Source: Jejuia sp049889775
GTDB lineage: Bacteria; Bacteroidota; Bacteroidia; Flavobacteriales; Flavobacteriaceae
Length of the DNA: 64,000 bases
Assembly (NCBI GenBank): GCA_049889775.1
Contig: JBMHCT010000035.1
Coordinates: 124,001-188,000 of the forward strand
Reading direction: 5' to 3'
The notes beneath the pieces were generated by a model. That model was not told the origin of the DNA, did no database searches, and saw only the letters and a list, made by a program, of their open reading frames with translations. The translations under genes and the position numbers were made by a program. This document shows positions 43,154 to 52,007 of the stretch, piece by piece. Numbering within the stretch: position 1 is the stretch's first letter; each line of letters opens with the position of its first letter.

Positions 43154-44041
43154 ATGCAGAATATAGCAGTAATAGGCGCAGGTACCATGGGAAATGGTAT
43201 AGCTCACATTTTTGCGCAAAATAGTTTTAGTGTAAAATTGATAGACATCAATGAGGCTGCATTGCAAAAGGGGTTGCAAACCATTGCCAGTAATTTAGAC
43301 CGCATGGTGGCTAAGGAAAAAATTACTGTAGCTGAAAAGGACGACACACTTAAAAATATTTCATTATTCACAAGTATTGAAGAAGGTGTTTCCAATACTG
43401 AACTAGTGGTTGAAGCCGCAACTGAAAATTTAGGTTTAAAACTTAAAATTTTTAAGCAATTAGACGAAATCTGTTCAGAATCTACAATTTTGGCAACTAA
43501 TACATCATCCATCTCTATAACACAAATAGCTGCGGCAACGTCAAGACCAGAACATGTTATAGGCATGCATTTTATGAATCCCGTGCCTATTATGAAATTA
43601 GTGGAAATTATTCGCGGATATAGTACAAGTGATACGACTACAAATACCATTATGGAGCTCTCAAAAACTATGAAAAAAGTTCCAGTGGAAGTAAACGACT
43701 ACCCAGGGTTTGTAGCGAATCGTATTTTAATGCCCATGCTTAATGAATCGATAGAAACCTTATACAATGATGTTGCTGGTGTTACCGAAATTGATACCGT
43801 AATGAAATTAGGAATGGCACACCCGATGGGACCTTTACAATTGGCAGATTTTATCGGTTTAGATGTTTGCCTTTCTATTCTAAAAGTGATGTACGATGGT
43901 TTTAAAAACCCCAAATACGCACCTTGTCCATTATTAGTGAATATGGTAAACGCAGGAAAATTAGGCGTAAAATCTGGCGAGGGATTTTATGATTATTCAG
44001 AAAGTAAAAAGGCGGAGGTTGTTGCGAAACAGTTCAAATAG
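43154..44041 (+). CDS. 3-hydroxybutyryl-CoA dehydrogenase
   Basis: The 295-residue protein has the NAD-binding IAVIGAGTMGNGIAHIFAQN, LVVEAATENLGLK, the catalytic-type His region HVIGMHFMNPVPIMKLVEII and DYPGFVANRILMPMLNESIE, ending with GKLGVKSGEGFYDY. It oxidises (S)-3-hydroxybutyryl-CoA in fatty acid or butyrate metabolism. It lies 78 bp after the Gfo/Idh gene. Confidence 0.93.
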   Translation: MQNIAVIGAGTMGNGIAHIFAQNSFSVKLIDINEAALQKGLQTIASNLDRMVAKEKITVAEKDDTLKNISLFTSIEEGVSNTELVVEAATENLGLKLKIFKQLDEICSESTILATNTSSISITQIAAATSRPEHVIGMHFMNPVPIMKLVEIIRGYSTSDTTTNTIMELSKTMKKVPVEVNDYPGFVANRILMPMLNESIETLYNDVAGVTEIDTVMKLGMAHPMGPLQLADFIGLDVCLSILKVMYDGFKNPKYAPCPLLVNMVNAGKLGVKSGEGFYDYSESKKAEVVAKQFK

Positions 44042-44093
44042 TCCATCAATTGATGTTTCTAAATACTCAAATCTAATTACTAAGGTCTAAATC

Positions 44094-45332
44094 ATGGCAA
44101 CAATAAAACCATTTAGAGCAGTGCGTCCTACTAGAGCAATTGTGAGTTTGGTGGCCTCAAGATCTTATGAAAGTTATACGGTTGAAGAGCGGGAAGCGCG
44201 AATGGATTACAACCCATACAGTTTTTTGCATGTGGTAAATCCTGGTTATAAATACGACCAAGTTATTACTGGAGAAGCACGTTATAAATTAGTAAGAAAT
44301 AGGTACTTAGAGTTTAAAGAAGATGGCGTTTTTATTCAAGATGAAACCCCTTCGCTTTATGTTTATAAAATTGTAAATCGGCATGGTGCAACCTTCAATG
44401 GTATTATAGCCGCTACAAGTGCGAAGGACTATGAAGACAATATCATTAGAAAACATGAAGATACCATCGAGAAAAGGGAACAAACCTTCAAAACCTATCT
44501 TAAAACTGTTGGTTTTAATGCAGAACCTGTGCTGCTCACCTATCCTGATAATGATAGTATTGGAACAATAATTAAGGAAACTCAAAAGAAACATGCAGAA
44601 TTTGAGTTCACTATGACCTATAGAGATACGCATTACTTATGGAAATTGGATGATGTTACTGCTATCCAAAAAATTCAGTCTGAATTTGCAAAAATGAGTG
44701 CCATCTATATCGCTGATGGACATCATCGATCGGCTTCTTCGTATTTATTATATAAAGATGAAATGGAGCAGAATAGCAATTATGATGAAAATAATGCTGC
44801 CAACTTTTTTATGTCTTATCTCATTCCAGAATCAGATTTGGTGATTCATGAATTCAACCGCCTTGTAACAGACTTAAACGGACTTTCTAAAGAACAATTT
44901 CTAATTAAACTTGATTCTAGCTTTCGAATAGAAAACAGAGGCACACTTCCATATAAACCGACTAAATCACATCATTTTAGTATGTATTTGGATGGAGAAT
45001 TTTATTCTTTATATCTAAGAAAGTCGAGCTATGCATTGAACACAGCACTAGATGAACTAGATGCAGAAGTAATTTATAAAACAATACTAAAACCAATTTT
45101 AGGTATAGAAAATCTGAGAGATAGTGATCGCATTACTTACCTAAACGGTCAACATGAAATGACGAGCATAAAAAGTAGTGTGGATAGTGGCGAATTTAAA
45201 GTTGGTTTTGGCATGTGTCCTGCAGCCATCCAACAAGTAAAGCGTATTGCTGATGAAGGGTTAACCATGCCACCAAAAAGCACCTACATTTTACCCAAAC
45301 TAAGAAGTGGCATTACGATTTATGAGTTTTAG
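44094..45332 (+). CDS. DUF1015 family protein
   Basis: The 412-residue protein matches DUF1015: IKPFRAVRPT at the start, ARMDYNPYSFLHVVNPG, a central IYIADGHHRSASSYLLYKDE motif, and a C-terminal FGMCPAAIQQVKRIADEG and MPPKSTYILPKLRSG. The family is uncharacterised. The conserved DGHHR suggests an enzymatic or nucleotide-related role. It is 52 bp downstream of the hydroxybutyryl-CoA dehydrogenase gene and probably cotranscribed. Confidence 0.9.
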   Translation: MATIKPFRAVRPTRAIVSLVASRSYESYTVEEREARMDYNPYSFLHVVNPGYKYDQVITGEARYKLVRNRYLEFKEDGVFIQDETPSLYVYKIVNRHGATFNGIIAATSAKDYEDNIIRKHEDTIEKREQTFKTYLKTVGFNAEPVLLTYPDNDSIGTIIKETQKKHAEFEFTMTYRDTHYLWKLDDVTAIQKIQSEFAKMSAIYIADGHHRSASSYLLYKDEMEQNSNYDENNAANFFMSYLIPESDLVIHEFNRLVTDLNGLSKEQFLIKLDSSFRIENRGTLPYKPTKSHHFSMYLDGEFYSLYLRKSSYALNTALDELDAEVIYKTILKPILGIENLRDSDRITYLNGQHEMTSIKSSVDSGEFKVGFGMCPAAIQQVKRIADEGLTMPPKSTYILPKLRSGITIYEF

Positions 45333-45367
45333 AACAAGTTCCAACTCTATACTCAAATATTAACTTA

Positions 45368-45558
45368 ATTAACGTGACTTCGACATAACACAAAACTTAA
45401 TTCAAACCTGTCAGATTGAGTGGTTTTTTGAAGTAAAACGGAGAAAAATTGTATCGAAATCTAGGGTTTTGGACGAAAATCATTCGTTTTCGATACATTT
45501 TTGCTAAGGCAAAAACACTCAAACTGACATGATTTTCTTAAATCGAACTCACGTTAAT
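45368..45558. repeat. 191-bp imperfect palindromic element
   Basis: Nested inverted arms pair across the element: 45368-45383 with 45543-45558 (15 of 16), 45407-45422 with 45516-45531 (14 of 16), and 45451-45459 with 45488-45496 (9 of 9). It encodes nothing. The form suggests a miniature inverted-repeat element or a large structured RNA or DNA hairpin between DUF1015 and yggS. Confidence 0.7.
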
Positions 45559-45579
45559 CCAACTGTCCTTTAGAATATT

Positions 45580-45587
45580 TATTTTTG
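45580..45587 (+). promoter_or_regulatory. -7 box of yggS
   Basis: TATTTTTG is an exact TAnnTTTG match 14 bp before the yggS ATG. The -33 element is unclear, since the sequence just upstream is the end of the palindromic element. Confidence 0.4.
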
Positions 45588-45601
45588 CAAAAAAAAGTGC
45601 T

Positions 45602-46270
45602 ATGTCAATCGCATCAAATCTTAAAAACATAAAATCCAACTTACCAAATCATGTTACACTAGTAGCGGTTTCTAAAACAAAACCAATTAGTGATATTCTG
45701 CAGGCTTATGAAGCAGGACATCGTATTTTCGGTGAAAACAAGGTGCAAGAAATGGCGGAAAAATATGAGCAAATGCCTAAAGATATTAAATGGCATATGA
45801 TTGGGCATCTACAACGCAACAAGGTAAAATATATGGCACATTTTGTAAGCCTGATTCATGGTGTAGATAATTTTAAATTACTAAAAGAAATAGATAAACA
45901 AGCCAAAAAGAACAACCGTATTATTAATTGTTTACTTCAAATTAAAATAGCCGAAGAAGATTCCAAATTTGGGATGACTCCCTCTGATGCTTCTAATATT
46001 TTAACATCTGATGAGTTTTCAGAATTAAAAAACGTTCGAATTACAGGAGTTATGGGTATGGCGACGTTTACAGATAATTCAACACAAATTCAAAAAGAAT
46101 TTAACACTTTAAAAACTACGTTTGATAGCCTAAAACCGATGGAATCTTTTAACTTTAAACCTGAAACTGTTAGCATGGGTATGAGCGGAGATTACGAATT
46201 AGCCATTGAATGCGGAAGTACCATGGTTCGTGTTGGTAGTAGTATTTTTGGTGCTAGAAATTATCAGTAG
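45602..46270 (+). CDS. YggS family pyridoxal-phosphate homeostasis protein
   Basis: The 222-residue protein has the PLP-binding Lys in TLVAVSKTKPISDILQAYEA, GHRIFGENKVQEMAEKYEQM, IKWHMIGHLQRNKVKYM, and the C-terminal VSMGMSGDYELAIECGSTMV then RVGSSIFG phosphate-binding region. The family carries PLP and balances vitamin B6 without a known catalytic activity. The length fits the family. Confidence 0.95.
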   Translation: MSIASNLKNIKSNLPNHVTLVAVSKTKPISDILQAYEAGHRIFGENKVQEMAEKYEQMPKDIKWHMIGHLQRNKVKYMAHFVSLIHGVDNFKLLKEIDKQAKKNNRIINCLLQIKIAEEDSKFGMTPSDASNILTSDEFSELKNVRITGVMGMATFTDNSTQIQKEFNTLKTTFDSLKPMESFNFKPETVSMGMSGDYELAIECGSTMVRVGSSIFGARNYQ

Positions 46271-46307
46271 ACGGTGGATAAAAATAATTTTTTAGCTTTT
46301 AAATAGT

Positions 46308-46345
46308 TACCAATAACAAGTAACAATTAACAAATAACCAGTAAG
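46308..46345. repeat. Degenerate TAACAA-type simple repeat abutting a start codon
   Basis: The stretch reads TACCAATAACAAGTAACAAT then TAACAAATAACCAGTAAG, a degenerate array of TAACAA-like units. It runs directly into the conserved N-terminus of the exonuclease gene, where no normal start codon is found. Confidence 0.5.
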
Positions 46346-47716
46346 ATTTACGCAATACTAGACATAGAAACTACGGGTGGCAAGTATAATGAAGAAGGTA
46401 TTACAGAAATTGCCATATACAAGTTTGATGGTCATGAAATTGTAGATCAATTTATTAGCTTGGTAAATCCAGAACGAGAAATTCAACCCTTCGTAGTTAA
46501 TCTTACAGGTATAAACAGTAGTATGCTACGTAATGCACCAAAATTTTATGAGATTGCTAAACGTATAGTTGAAATTACAGATGGTTGTATCCTGGTAGCT
46601 CACAACGCGCAATTTGACTATCGTATTTTACGAACAGAGTTTAGTAGACTTGGGTTTGAATATGAGCGCGAATCGCTTTGTACTGTTGAATTATCCAAAT
46701 ACCTAATTCCTGGACAACCGTCTTACAGTTTAGGGAAATTAGTACGATCTTTAGGGATTCCAGTTGCCGACAGACATCGTGCCTCCGGTGATGCGCAAGC
46801 TACGGTAAAACTCTTCAAAATGCTTTTGGATAAAGACAGTGAAAAAAACATCATAAAAGACACTGTTAGGTTAAACCCCAAACATCAACTAGAACCTAGG
46901 CATTTAGATATCATAGCTCAACTGCCTTCAATAACTGGCGTGTATTATATCCATAATGCAGATGGAGAAATCATTTATATTGGGAAAAGCAACAACATCA
47001 AAAAACGCATCAATCAACATTTTACCAATAATAGTCCAAAATCTAAAAAAATACAGGCGCTAGTGGCGGCCGTTACTTATGAAGCAACGGGTAGTGAACT
47101 CGTAGCGCTTCTAAAGGAAAGTGAAGAAATAAAACGCAACAAACCTATTTTTAACCGTGCCTTAAAACGCACCAGTTTTACACACGCGCTTTATAGTTTT
47201 GTTGACGTAAAAGGCTATCAAAACCTAAGTGTTAGTAAAATTGATACCAAAAAGCAAGCCATCACAACCTTTAGTAATTTACAAAGTGGAAAAAGCTTTA
47301 TTTCTAAAGCTATTGAAGATTATAAGTTATGTCAAAAATTAACAGGTGAATATAAATCTACATCCAGCTGTTTTAATTACGAAATTAAAGCATGTAATGG
47401 AGCTTGTATTGCCGAAGAATCATCAGAAAGTTACAACATGCGGGTTGCAGCTCTTATTGATAAAAACAGTTACGCTAATAAGGATATGGTAATTATTGAC
47501 AAGGGACGTGATATTGATGAAAAGAGTGCTATCCTTATTAAAAATGGAGTTTTTCAAGGTTTAGGTTTTTTTAATTTGAACTATCAAATTAACCAAATAG
47601 AGGTATTAGAATCCATTATTACGCCAATGGAAAACAACCGAGACACACAACACATTATTCAAAGCTATTTACGACGCAATAAAAAAGTCAAACAATTAAT
47701 TCTTAACAACCAATGA
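46346..47716 (+). CDS. DEDDh exonuclease fused to a GIY-YIG nuclease domain
   Basis: Starting at ATT (46346) gives 456 residues beginning with YAILDIETTGGKYNEEG, the first exonuclease motif of the DnaQ/epsilon family. The other motifs follow: LVAHNAQFDYRILRTEF and HRASGDAQATVKLF. A GIY-YIG domain (GVYYIHNADGEIIYIGKSNN) and a Cys-containing C-terminal part follow, as in DnaQ-UvrC/Cho-like fusions. The first ATG/GTG/TTG (TTG at 46460) would delete the catalytic DxE. No such codon lies between the upstream stop (46328-46330) and the motif, so ATT or ATA (46334) must be used unless the gene is damaged. It probably repairs or proofreads DNA. Confidence 0.8.
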   Translation: MYAILDIETTGGKYNEEGITEIAIYKFDGHEIVDQFISLVNPEREIQPFVVNLTGINSSMLRNAPKFYEIAKRIVEITDGCILVAHNAQFDYRILRTEFSRLGFEYERESLCTVELSKYLIPGQPSYSLGKLVRSLGIPVADRHRASGDAQATVKLFKMLLDKDSEKNIIKDTVRLNPKHQLEPRHLDIIAQLPSITGVYYIHNADGEIIYIGKSNNIKKRINQHFTNNSPKSKKIQALVAAVTYEATGSELVALLKESEEIKRNKPIFNRALKRTSFTHALYSFVDVKGYQNLSVSKIDTKKQAITTFSNLQSGKSFISKAIEDYKLCQKLTGEYKSTSSCFNYEIKACNGACIAEESSESYNMRVAALIDKNSYANKDMVIIDKGRDIDEKSAILIKNGVFQGLGFFNLNYQINQIEVLESIITPMENNRDTQHIIQSYLRRNKKVKQLILNNQ

Positions 47717-49683
47717 AAAAAAGTTTAACCGCACTTTTACTTTTTCAGCTATTATTTTTTCAGATTAACGCCCAAACATCTCCATTTAATTCAGAATCTA
47801 TTAAAGTAAGCAAATCCGAAATTGAAGCCACTACATACGATAAAGATTCTACTGCCAATGCCCTCATTATTTATGAATATGGTAAAAGTTGGGTAAGTAA
47901 TCATACGTATGATTTAATGACCCAAGAAAAACGAAAAATTAAAATATTAACTAAAGAAGGTTTCGACAACGCTACAGTAAGCATTTACCTCTATAAACAG
48001 AATTATAACACCTCTGAAAGTGTGGACGATATTGCTGCCACAACCTACAACATAGTTGATGGTAAAGTAATTAAAACTCCATTATTGAGAAAAAACATTT
48101 ATACTGAAGCCTACAATGAAAAGTATGATATTGTAAAATTTACATTACCAAATATTAAAGAAGGTTCTGTTATTACGTACAGCTATACTTTAAAATCACC
48201 ATTTATGTTTAAATACCATGGATGGGAGTTTCAGCATGATATACCAACCTTATACAGCGAATACAATACCAGCATTCCTGGGAATTGGGAATATCACATC
48301 AAATTAGTGGGTAGCAAAAAACTCACTACCAATACTTCAAAAGTTGTGTCTGATTGTTTGACGGCTTCTGGTGGAAGTGCTAATTGTGCTGTAAATGTTT
48401 ATGCCATGAAAGATATTCCTGCGTTTATTGAAGAGGATTACATGACGTTTAAAGACAATTATTTAGCCCGCATTGAATACGAGTTAAAAACCTTTAGAGG
48501 TATGGATGGCAGAGTTGAAGATTACTCTAAAACCTGGGAAGACGTTGATAAGGAATTTAGAACCGAAAAGAACATAGGCAAACAGCTTAAAAAAACAATT
48601 GATTTAGAAGAGATCTTACCTGCAACTATTAGTAACGAAGCAGACCAACTTAAAAAAGCCAAAGCCATCTATAACTTTGTTAAAGAGCACTATACTTGGA
48701 ATGGAGAATACAACATCTTTAACGATGTGTCAGTAAAAGATCTTATAAAAAATAAATCAGGCAATGTTTCCTCAATCAACATCTTACTTCATAATTTACT
48801 CAGAGAAAGCGGCATTAATGTAAATCCAGTTTTATTATCTACCAGAAATAATGGTTTTGCAACTACGATTTTTCCTGTGGTTACAGATTTTAATTATCTT
48901 TTAGTTGAAGCTCAAATAAATAATAAGGCGTATTTATTGGACGCTACAGACTATTATTTAAGTTTCGGACAAATACCATTTAGATGCCTTAATAGATACG
49001 CCAGAAGAATGGATTTTGAAAACGGCAGTGAGTGGATGGATATTTCATCAAGCACTAAATCCTCTATTTTAACCGCTGTAACTTTGGAGTTTGACGCTGC
49101 CCAAAACCTTGTGGGTGATGTAAAAAGTAGAACAACAGGATATCATGCACTTATGTCAAGAATGTCCTATTTTCCAAATCCAACGGAATATGAGGAAAAA
49201 CTTCAAAATAAATCTATCAATATCGAGATTTCAAATCACCAGACAAATGGTTCAACGGCAACAAGTCCAAATTTTTCAGAAAGTTATGATATTGCATATA
49301 ACGCCGAAAATGTTGGTAAAACCATATACTTAAATCCGTTTTTGTTCCCTTATTTTAAAGAGAATCCCTTTAAGTTGCAAGAGCGCACCTACCCTATCGA
49401 TTTTGGATATGAAGACAAATATACCTACATGTTTCAACTAAATCTAGGCGACAATTATACTATAGTTGAAAAACCTGAAGATATGAGAACCGCTCTACCT
49501 AACAGAGCTGGAGATTTTAGTTTTTCCACCACTATTGTGGGTAACACGGTAAACATGATGCTTAACATCAACTTTAACGAGGCGGTGTATCCTCCAGAAT
49601 ACTACCCTTATTTAAAGGAGTTTATGAATAAAGTAGTCAACATGCAAACCAACTCACTTTTTGTTATAAAAAAGAAATCCTAA
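47713..49683 (+). CDS. DUF3857 protein with degenerate transglutaminase-like domain, exported
   Basis: The 656-residue protein has a signal peptide (LTALLLFQLLFFQINAQ). The DUF3857 region spans about residues 60-210 (ALIIYEYGKSWVSNHTYDLM, TLPNIKEGSVITYSYTLKSP). A transglutaminase-like fold follows at about 300-400 (KKAKAIYNFVKEHYTWNGEY, NKSGNVSSINILLHNLLRES). The expected catalytic Cys is replaced (GNVSSIN), so it is probably not catalytic. Its start overlaps the stop of the exonuclease gene (ATGA), implying coupling. The function is unknown. Confidence 0.85.
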   Translation: MKKSLTALLLFQLLFFQINAQTSPFNSESIKVSKSEIEATTYDKDSTANALIIYEYGKSWVSNHTYDLMTQEKRKIKILTKEGFDNATVSIYLYKQNYNTSESVDDIAATTYNIVDGKVIKTPLLRKNIYTEAYNEKYDIVKFTLPNIKEGSVITYSYTLKSPFMFKYHGWEFQHDIPTLYSEYNTSIPGNWEYHIKLVGSKKLTTNTSKVVSDCLTASGGSANCAVNVYAMKDIPAFIEEDYMTFKDNYLARIEYELKTFRGMDGRVEDYSKTWEDVDKEFRTEKNIGKQLKKTIDLEEILPATISNEADQLKKAKAIYNFVKEHYTWNGEYNIFNDVSVKDLIKNKSGNVSSINILLHNLLRESGINVNPVLLSTRNNGFATTIFPVVTDFNYLLVEAQINNKAYLLDATDYYLSFGQIPFRCLNRYARRMDFENGSEWMDISSSTKSSILTAVTLEFDAAQNLVGDVKSRTTGYHALMSRMSYFPNPTEYEEKLQNKSINIEISNHQTNGSTATSPNFSESYDIAYNAENVGKTIYLNPFLFPYFKENPFKLQERTYPIDFGYEDKYTYMFQLNLGDNYTIVEKPEDMRTALPNRAGDFSFSTTIVGNTVNMMLNINFNEAVYPPEYYPYLKEFMNKVVNMQTNSLFVIKKKS

Positions 49684-49691
49684 AACTTTAG

Positions 49692-49699
49692 TACATTTG
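49692..49699 (+). promoter_or_regulatory. Possible -7 box of the potassium channel gene
   Basis: TACATTTG matches TAnnTTTG and ends 5 bp before the ATG at 49705. There is no TTG at the usual spacing upstream, so the promoter is uncertain. Confidence 0.3.
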
Positions 49700-49704
49700 G
49701 TAAA

Positions 49705-50556
49705 ATGAGTACTAGCAAAAACGAAAACTGGAGACGTAAACTTCATGATATTATTTATGAAGCAGACACCCGTGCAGGAAAACTTTTTGATGTTGTACTT
49801 CTTATTGCCATTATAGCAAGTATCATTTTAGTAATGCTAGAAAGCATAAAGAGTTTTGATGAAAAGTATCATGACTTTTTAAACATTGCGGAGTGGATTA
49901 TCACCATCCTGTTCAGTATAGAATATATCACTCGCGTCATTACGGTAAAAAAACCCTTCAAGTACATTTTTAGTTTTTATGGCATTATAGATTTATTGTC
50001 CACCATTCCAAAATACATATCCCTACTTTTTGGTGGCGTTCATGCTTTGGCTTCTTTAAGAGCACTTCGCTTACTGCGTGTTTTTAGAATTTTAAAGTTA
50101 GCTAGATATTTAGGAGCATCCAACCTTTTGGTAACCGCGCTAAAAGCAAGTCGCGCCAAAATCTCGGTATTTTTATTTGCAGTAATCATACTCTGTATTA
50201 TTTGCGGTACACTTATGTATTTAATAGAGGGCGAAAGCAGCGGATTTACCAGTATTCCAGTTAGTGTTTATTGGTGTATCGTTACCCTAACAACTGTTGG
50301 TTTTGGAGACATCGCCCCTGTTACACCTTTAGGACAACTCATTGCGGCACTTATTATGATTTTGGGTTACGGTATCATAGCGGTGCCTACTGGTATTGTT
50401 TCTGCGGAGTATACCGCACTTGGAAAAAAAGAAAACAATACACCACAAGCCCCACCAATTCGTCTAAATTCCCAATCTTGCGACAATTGTCTTGCCGAGG
50501 ATCATAGGGATGGCGGTCAATATTGCTACAATTGTGGTGAGAAGTTGCATGTTTAA
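49705..50556 (+). CDS. Voltage-gated-type potassium channel with C-terminal zinc ribbon
   Basis: The 283-residue protein has six predicted membrane helices. The S4-like helix ALRALRLLRVFRILKLARYL carries regularly spaced Arg and Lys. The pore loop TLTTVGFGDIAP contains the TVGFG potassium selectivity filter. The C-terminal tail has a CDNC...CYNC pair (residues about 259-280), a likely zinc ribbon that is unusual for small Kv-type channels. It would conduct potassium in the inner membrane. It lies 21 bp after the DUF3857 gene. Confidence 0.9.
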   Translation: MSTSKNENWRRKLHDIIYEADTRAGKLFDVVLLIAIIASIILVMLESIKSFDEKYHDFLNIAEWIITILFSIEYITRVITVKKPFKYIFSFYGIIDLLSTIPKYISLLFGGVHALASLRALRLLRVFRILKLARYLGASNLLVTALKASRAKISVFLFAVIILCIICGTLMYLIEGESSGFTSIPVSVYWCIVTLTTVGFGDIAPVTPLGQLIAALIMILGYGIIAVPTGIVSAEYTALGKKENNTPQAPPIRLNSQSCDNCLAEDHRDGGQYCYNCGEKLHV

Positions 50557-50580
50557 ATCTCTTTACACGCAAGTAAAAAA

Positions 50581-51033
50581 ATGAATAGAGGTTTAAAGAT
50601 ATTAAGAAAGTGGCATGAGTTATATGGTTTTTTTAAGTTTAAAGTCACTCTAGTATTCTTTTTTATAGCTCTAGTTTTAATGTTACCCAGTTTATTAAAG
50701 CATTTGTTTGTTGACTCCAGATATTGTTTAGAAACTAAGGATGAGTTCTTTGATGTCTTTGAACAAAAAATAAACTACAGAACTATTAGAGCAATATATA
50801 AAGATAATTACACTTCTATATACTGTCAATATAAGTCCATTACGTATCGTATTCCAACATGCGCAGAACACAGTAAAATTAATAATTCAATAAAAATTTC
50901 TATTTTGAAAGTTGGAGATACTATATTTAAAGAACAGTATAAAAATGAGTTTTCTGTAATTCAGAATGGCGAAAAAATACCTTTTGAAATAGACACAAAA
51001 AGAGACATTGATGGAAAACCTAAGATTTATTAA
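50581..51033 (+). CDS. Small membrane-anchored protein of unknown function
   Basis: The 150-residue protein has one clear membrane helix (VTLVFFFIALVLMLPSLL, about residues 23-40). A soluble domain rich in Lys, Tyr and Ile follows, with two Cys (CLETKDEF, CQYKSITYRIPTC). I do not recognise a family. It lies 24 bp after the channel gene and 59 bp before miaA on the same strand. It is unusually AT-rich compared with its neighbours. Confidence 0.6.
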   Translation: MNRGLKILRKWHELYGFFKFKVTLVFFFIALVLMLPSLLKHLFVDSRYCLETKDEFFDVFEQKINYRTIRAIYKDNYTSIYCQYKSITYRIPTCAEHSKINNSIKISILKVGDTIFKEQYKNEFSVIQNGEKIPFEIDTKRDIDGKPKIY

Positions 51034-51092
51034 ATACACATTTACTGGGTCGAGATTAAAGTTTACTCTTTAAACACCTAAATACTAATACC

Positions 51093-52007
51093 ATAAACAC
51101 AAAAACCAAATATCTAATCTCCATTGTTGGCACCACCGCTATCGGCAAAACAGCACTTAGTATAAAACTTGCGCAACATTTTAATACTGAAATTTTATCA
51201 GCAGATTCACGCCAGTTTTTTAAAGAAATGCAAATTGGTACAGCGGCGCCAACTCACGAAGAACTAGCCGCAGCAAAACACCATTGCATTCACCATAAAT
51301 CCATTCATGATAACTATAGCGTTGGTGCTTTTGAAAAAGATGCTATTTCTATTTTAAGCAACTTATTTAAAAAATACGATGTCGCTATTATGGTTGGTGG
51401 TTCTGGTTTGTATTTAGATGCAGTAGTTCAAGGTTTGGACGAATTTCCAGAAGTTAATCCCGCCATCAGAGAGCATTTAAATAAAGATTTAAAAGTAAAG
51501 GGTATAACACATCTTCAAGAACAATTGAAAAAACTTGATGTTCAAAGTTACGACACCATAGCAATTGATAACCCGCATCGTCTTATCCGAGCATTAGAAA
51601 TTTCAATGGGTACTGGTAAACCTTATTCCTCTTTTTTAAACAAACCAAAAAACAAAAGACCATTCAAAACTATTCAAATTGGCTTAAATGCTGATAGAAA
51701 AATCATCTACTCTCGCATCAATAAAAGGGTTGACATAATGGTAGAAGATGGATTAATAGATGAGGCAAAATCTTTAATACCATACCAAAACCTAAACGCA
51801 TTAAATACTGTAGGTTATAAAGAACTCTTCAACTATTTTGAGGGCGAATGGACACTAGACTTTGCCATTTCAGAAATAAAAAAGAACACAAGACGTTTTG
51901 CAAAACGGCAACTCACCTGGTTTAGAAAAAACGAACATATAATGTGGTTTGATTATCAAGAAGATATTTCAAAGATCACAGAATATTTAGAACAACAAAT
52001 ACAATGA
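51093..52007 (+). CDS. miaA: tRNA dimethylallyltransferase, apparent ATA start
   Basis: Read from ATA at 51093 the protein has 304 residues, the usual MiaA length. It starts NTKTKYLISIVGTTAIGKTA with the Walker A motif, then ILSADSRQFFKEMQIGTAAP, VGGSGLYLDAVVQGLDEFPE and a C-terminal NTVGYKELFNYF and RRFAKRQLTWFRK. It adds a dimethylallyl group to A37 of tRNAs reading UNN codons. From the in-frame stop at 51057-51059 to the internal ATG at 51228 there is no ATG, GTG or TTG, and the internal ATG would remove the ATP site. The stop overlaps the next start (ATGA at 52004). Confidence 0.85.
   Translation: MNTKTKYLISIVGTTAIGKTALSIKLAQHFNTEILSADSRQFFKEMQIGTAAPTHEELAAAKHHCIHHKSIHDNYSVGAFEKDAISILSNLFKKYDVAIMVGGSGLYLDAVVQGLDEFPEVNPAIREHLNKDLKVKGITHLQEQLKKLDVQSYDTIAIDNPHRLIRALEISMGTGKPYSSFLNKPKNKRPFKTIQIGLNADRKIIYSRINKRVDIMVEDGLIDEAKSLIPYQNLNALNTVGYKELFNYFEGEWTLDFAISEIKKNTRRFAKRQLTWFRKNEHIMWFDYQEDISKITEYLEQQIQ

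Noticed and set aside
45333..45601. tRNA or known small RNA gene in the long palindromic spacer
   Set aside because: The palindrome has no cloverleaf, T-loop or CCA-type features and no match to a known RNA family that I recognise.
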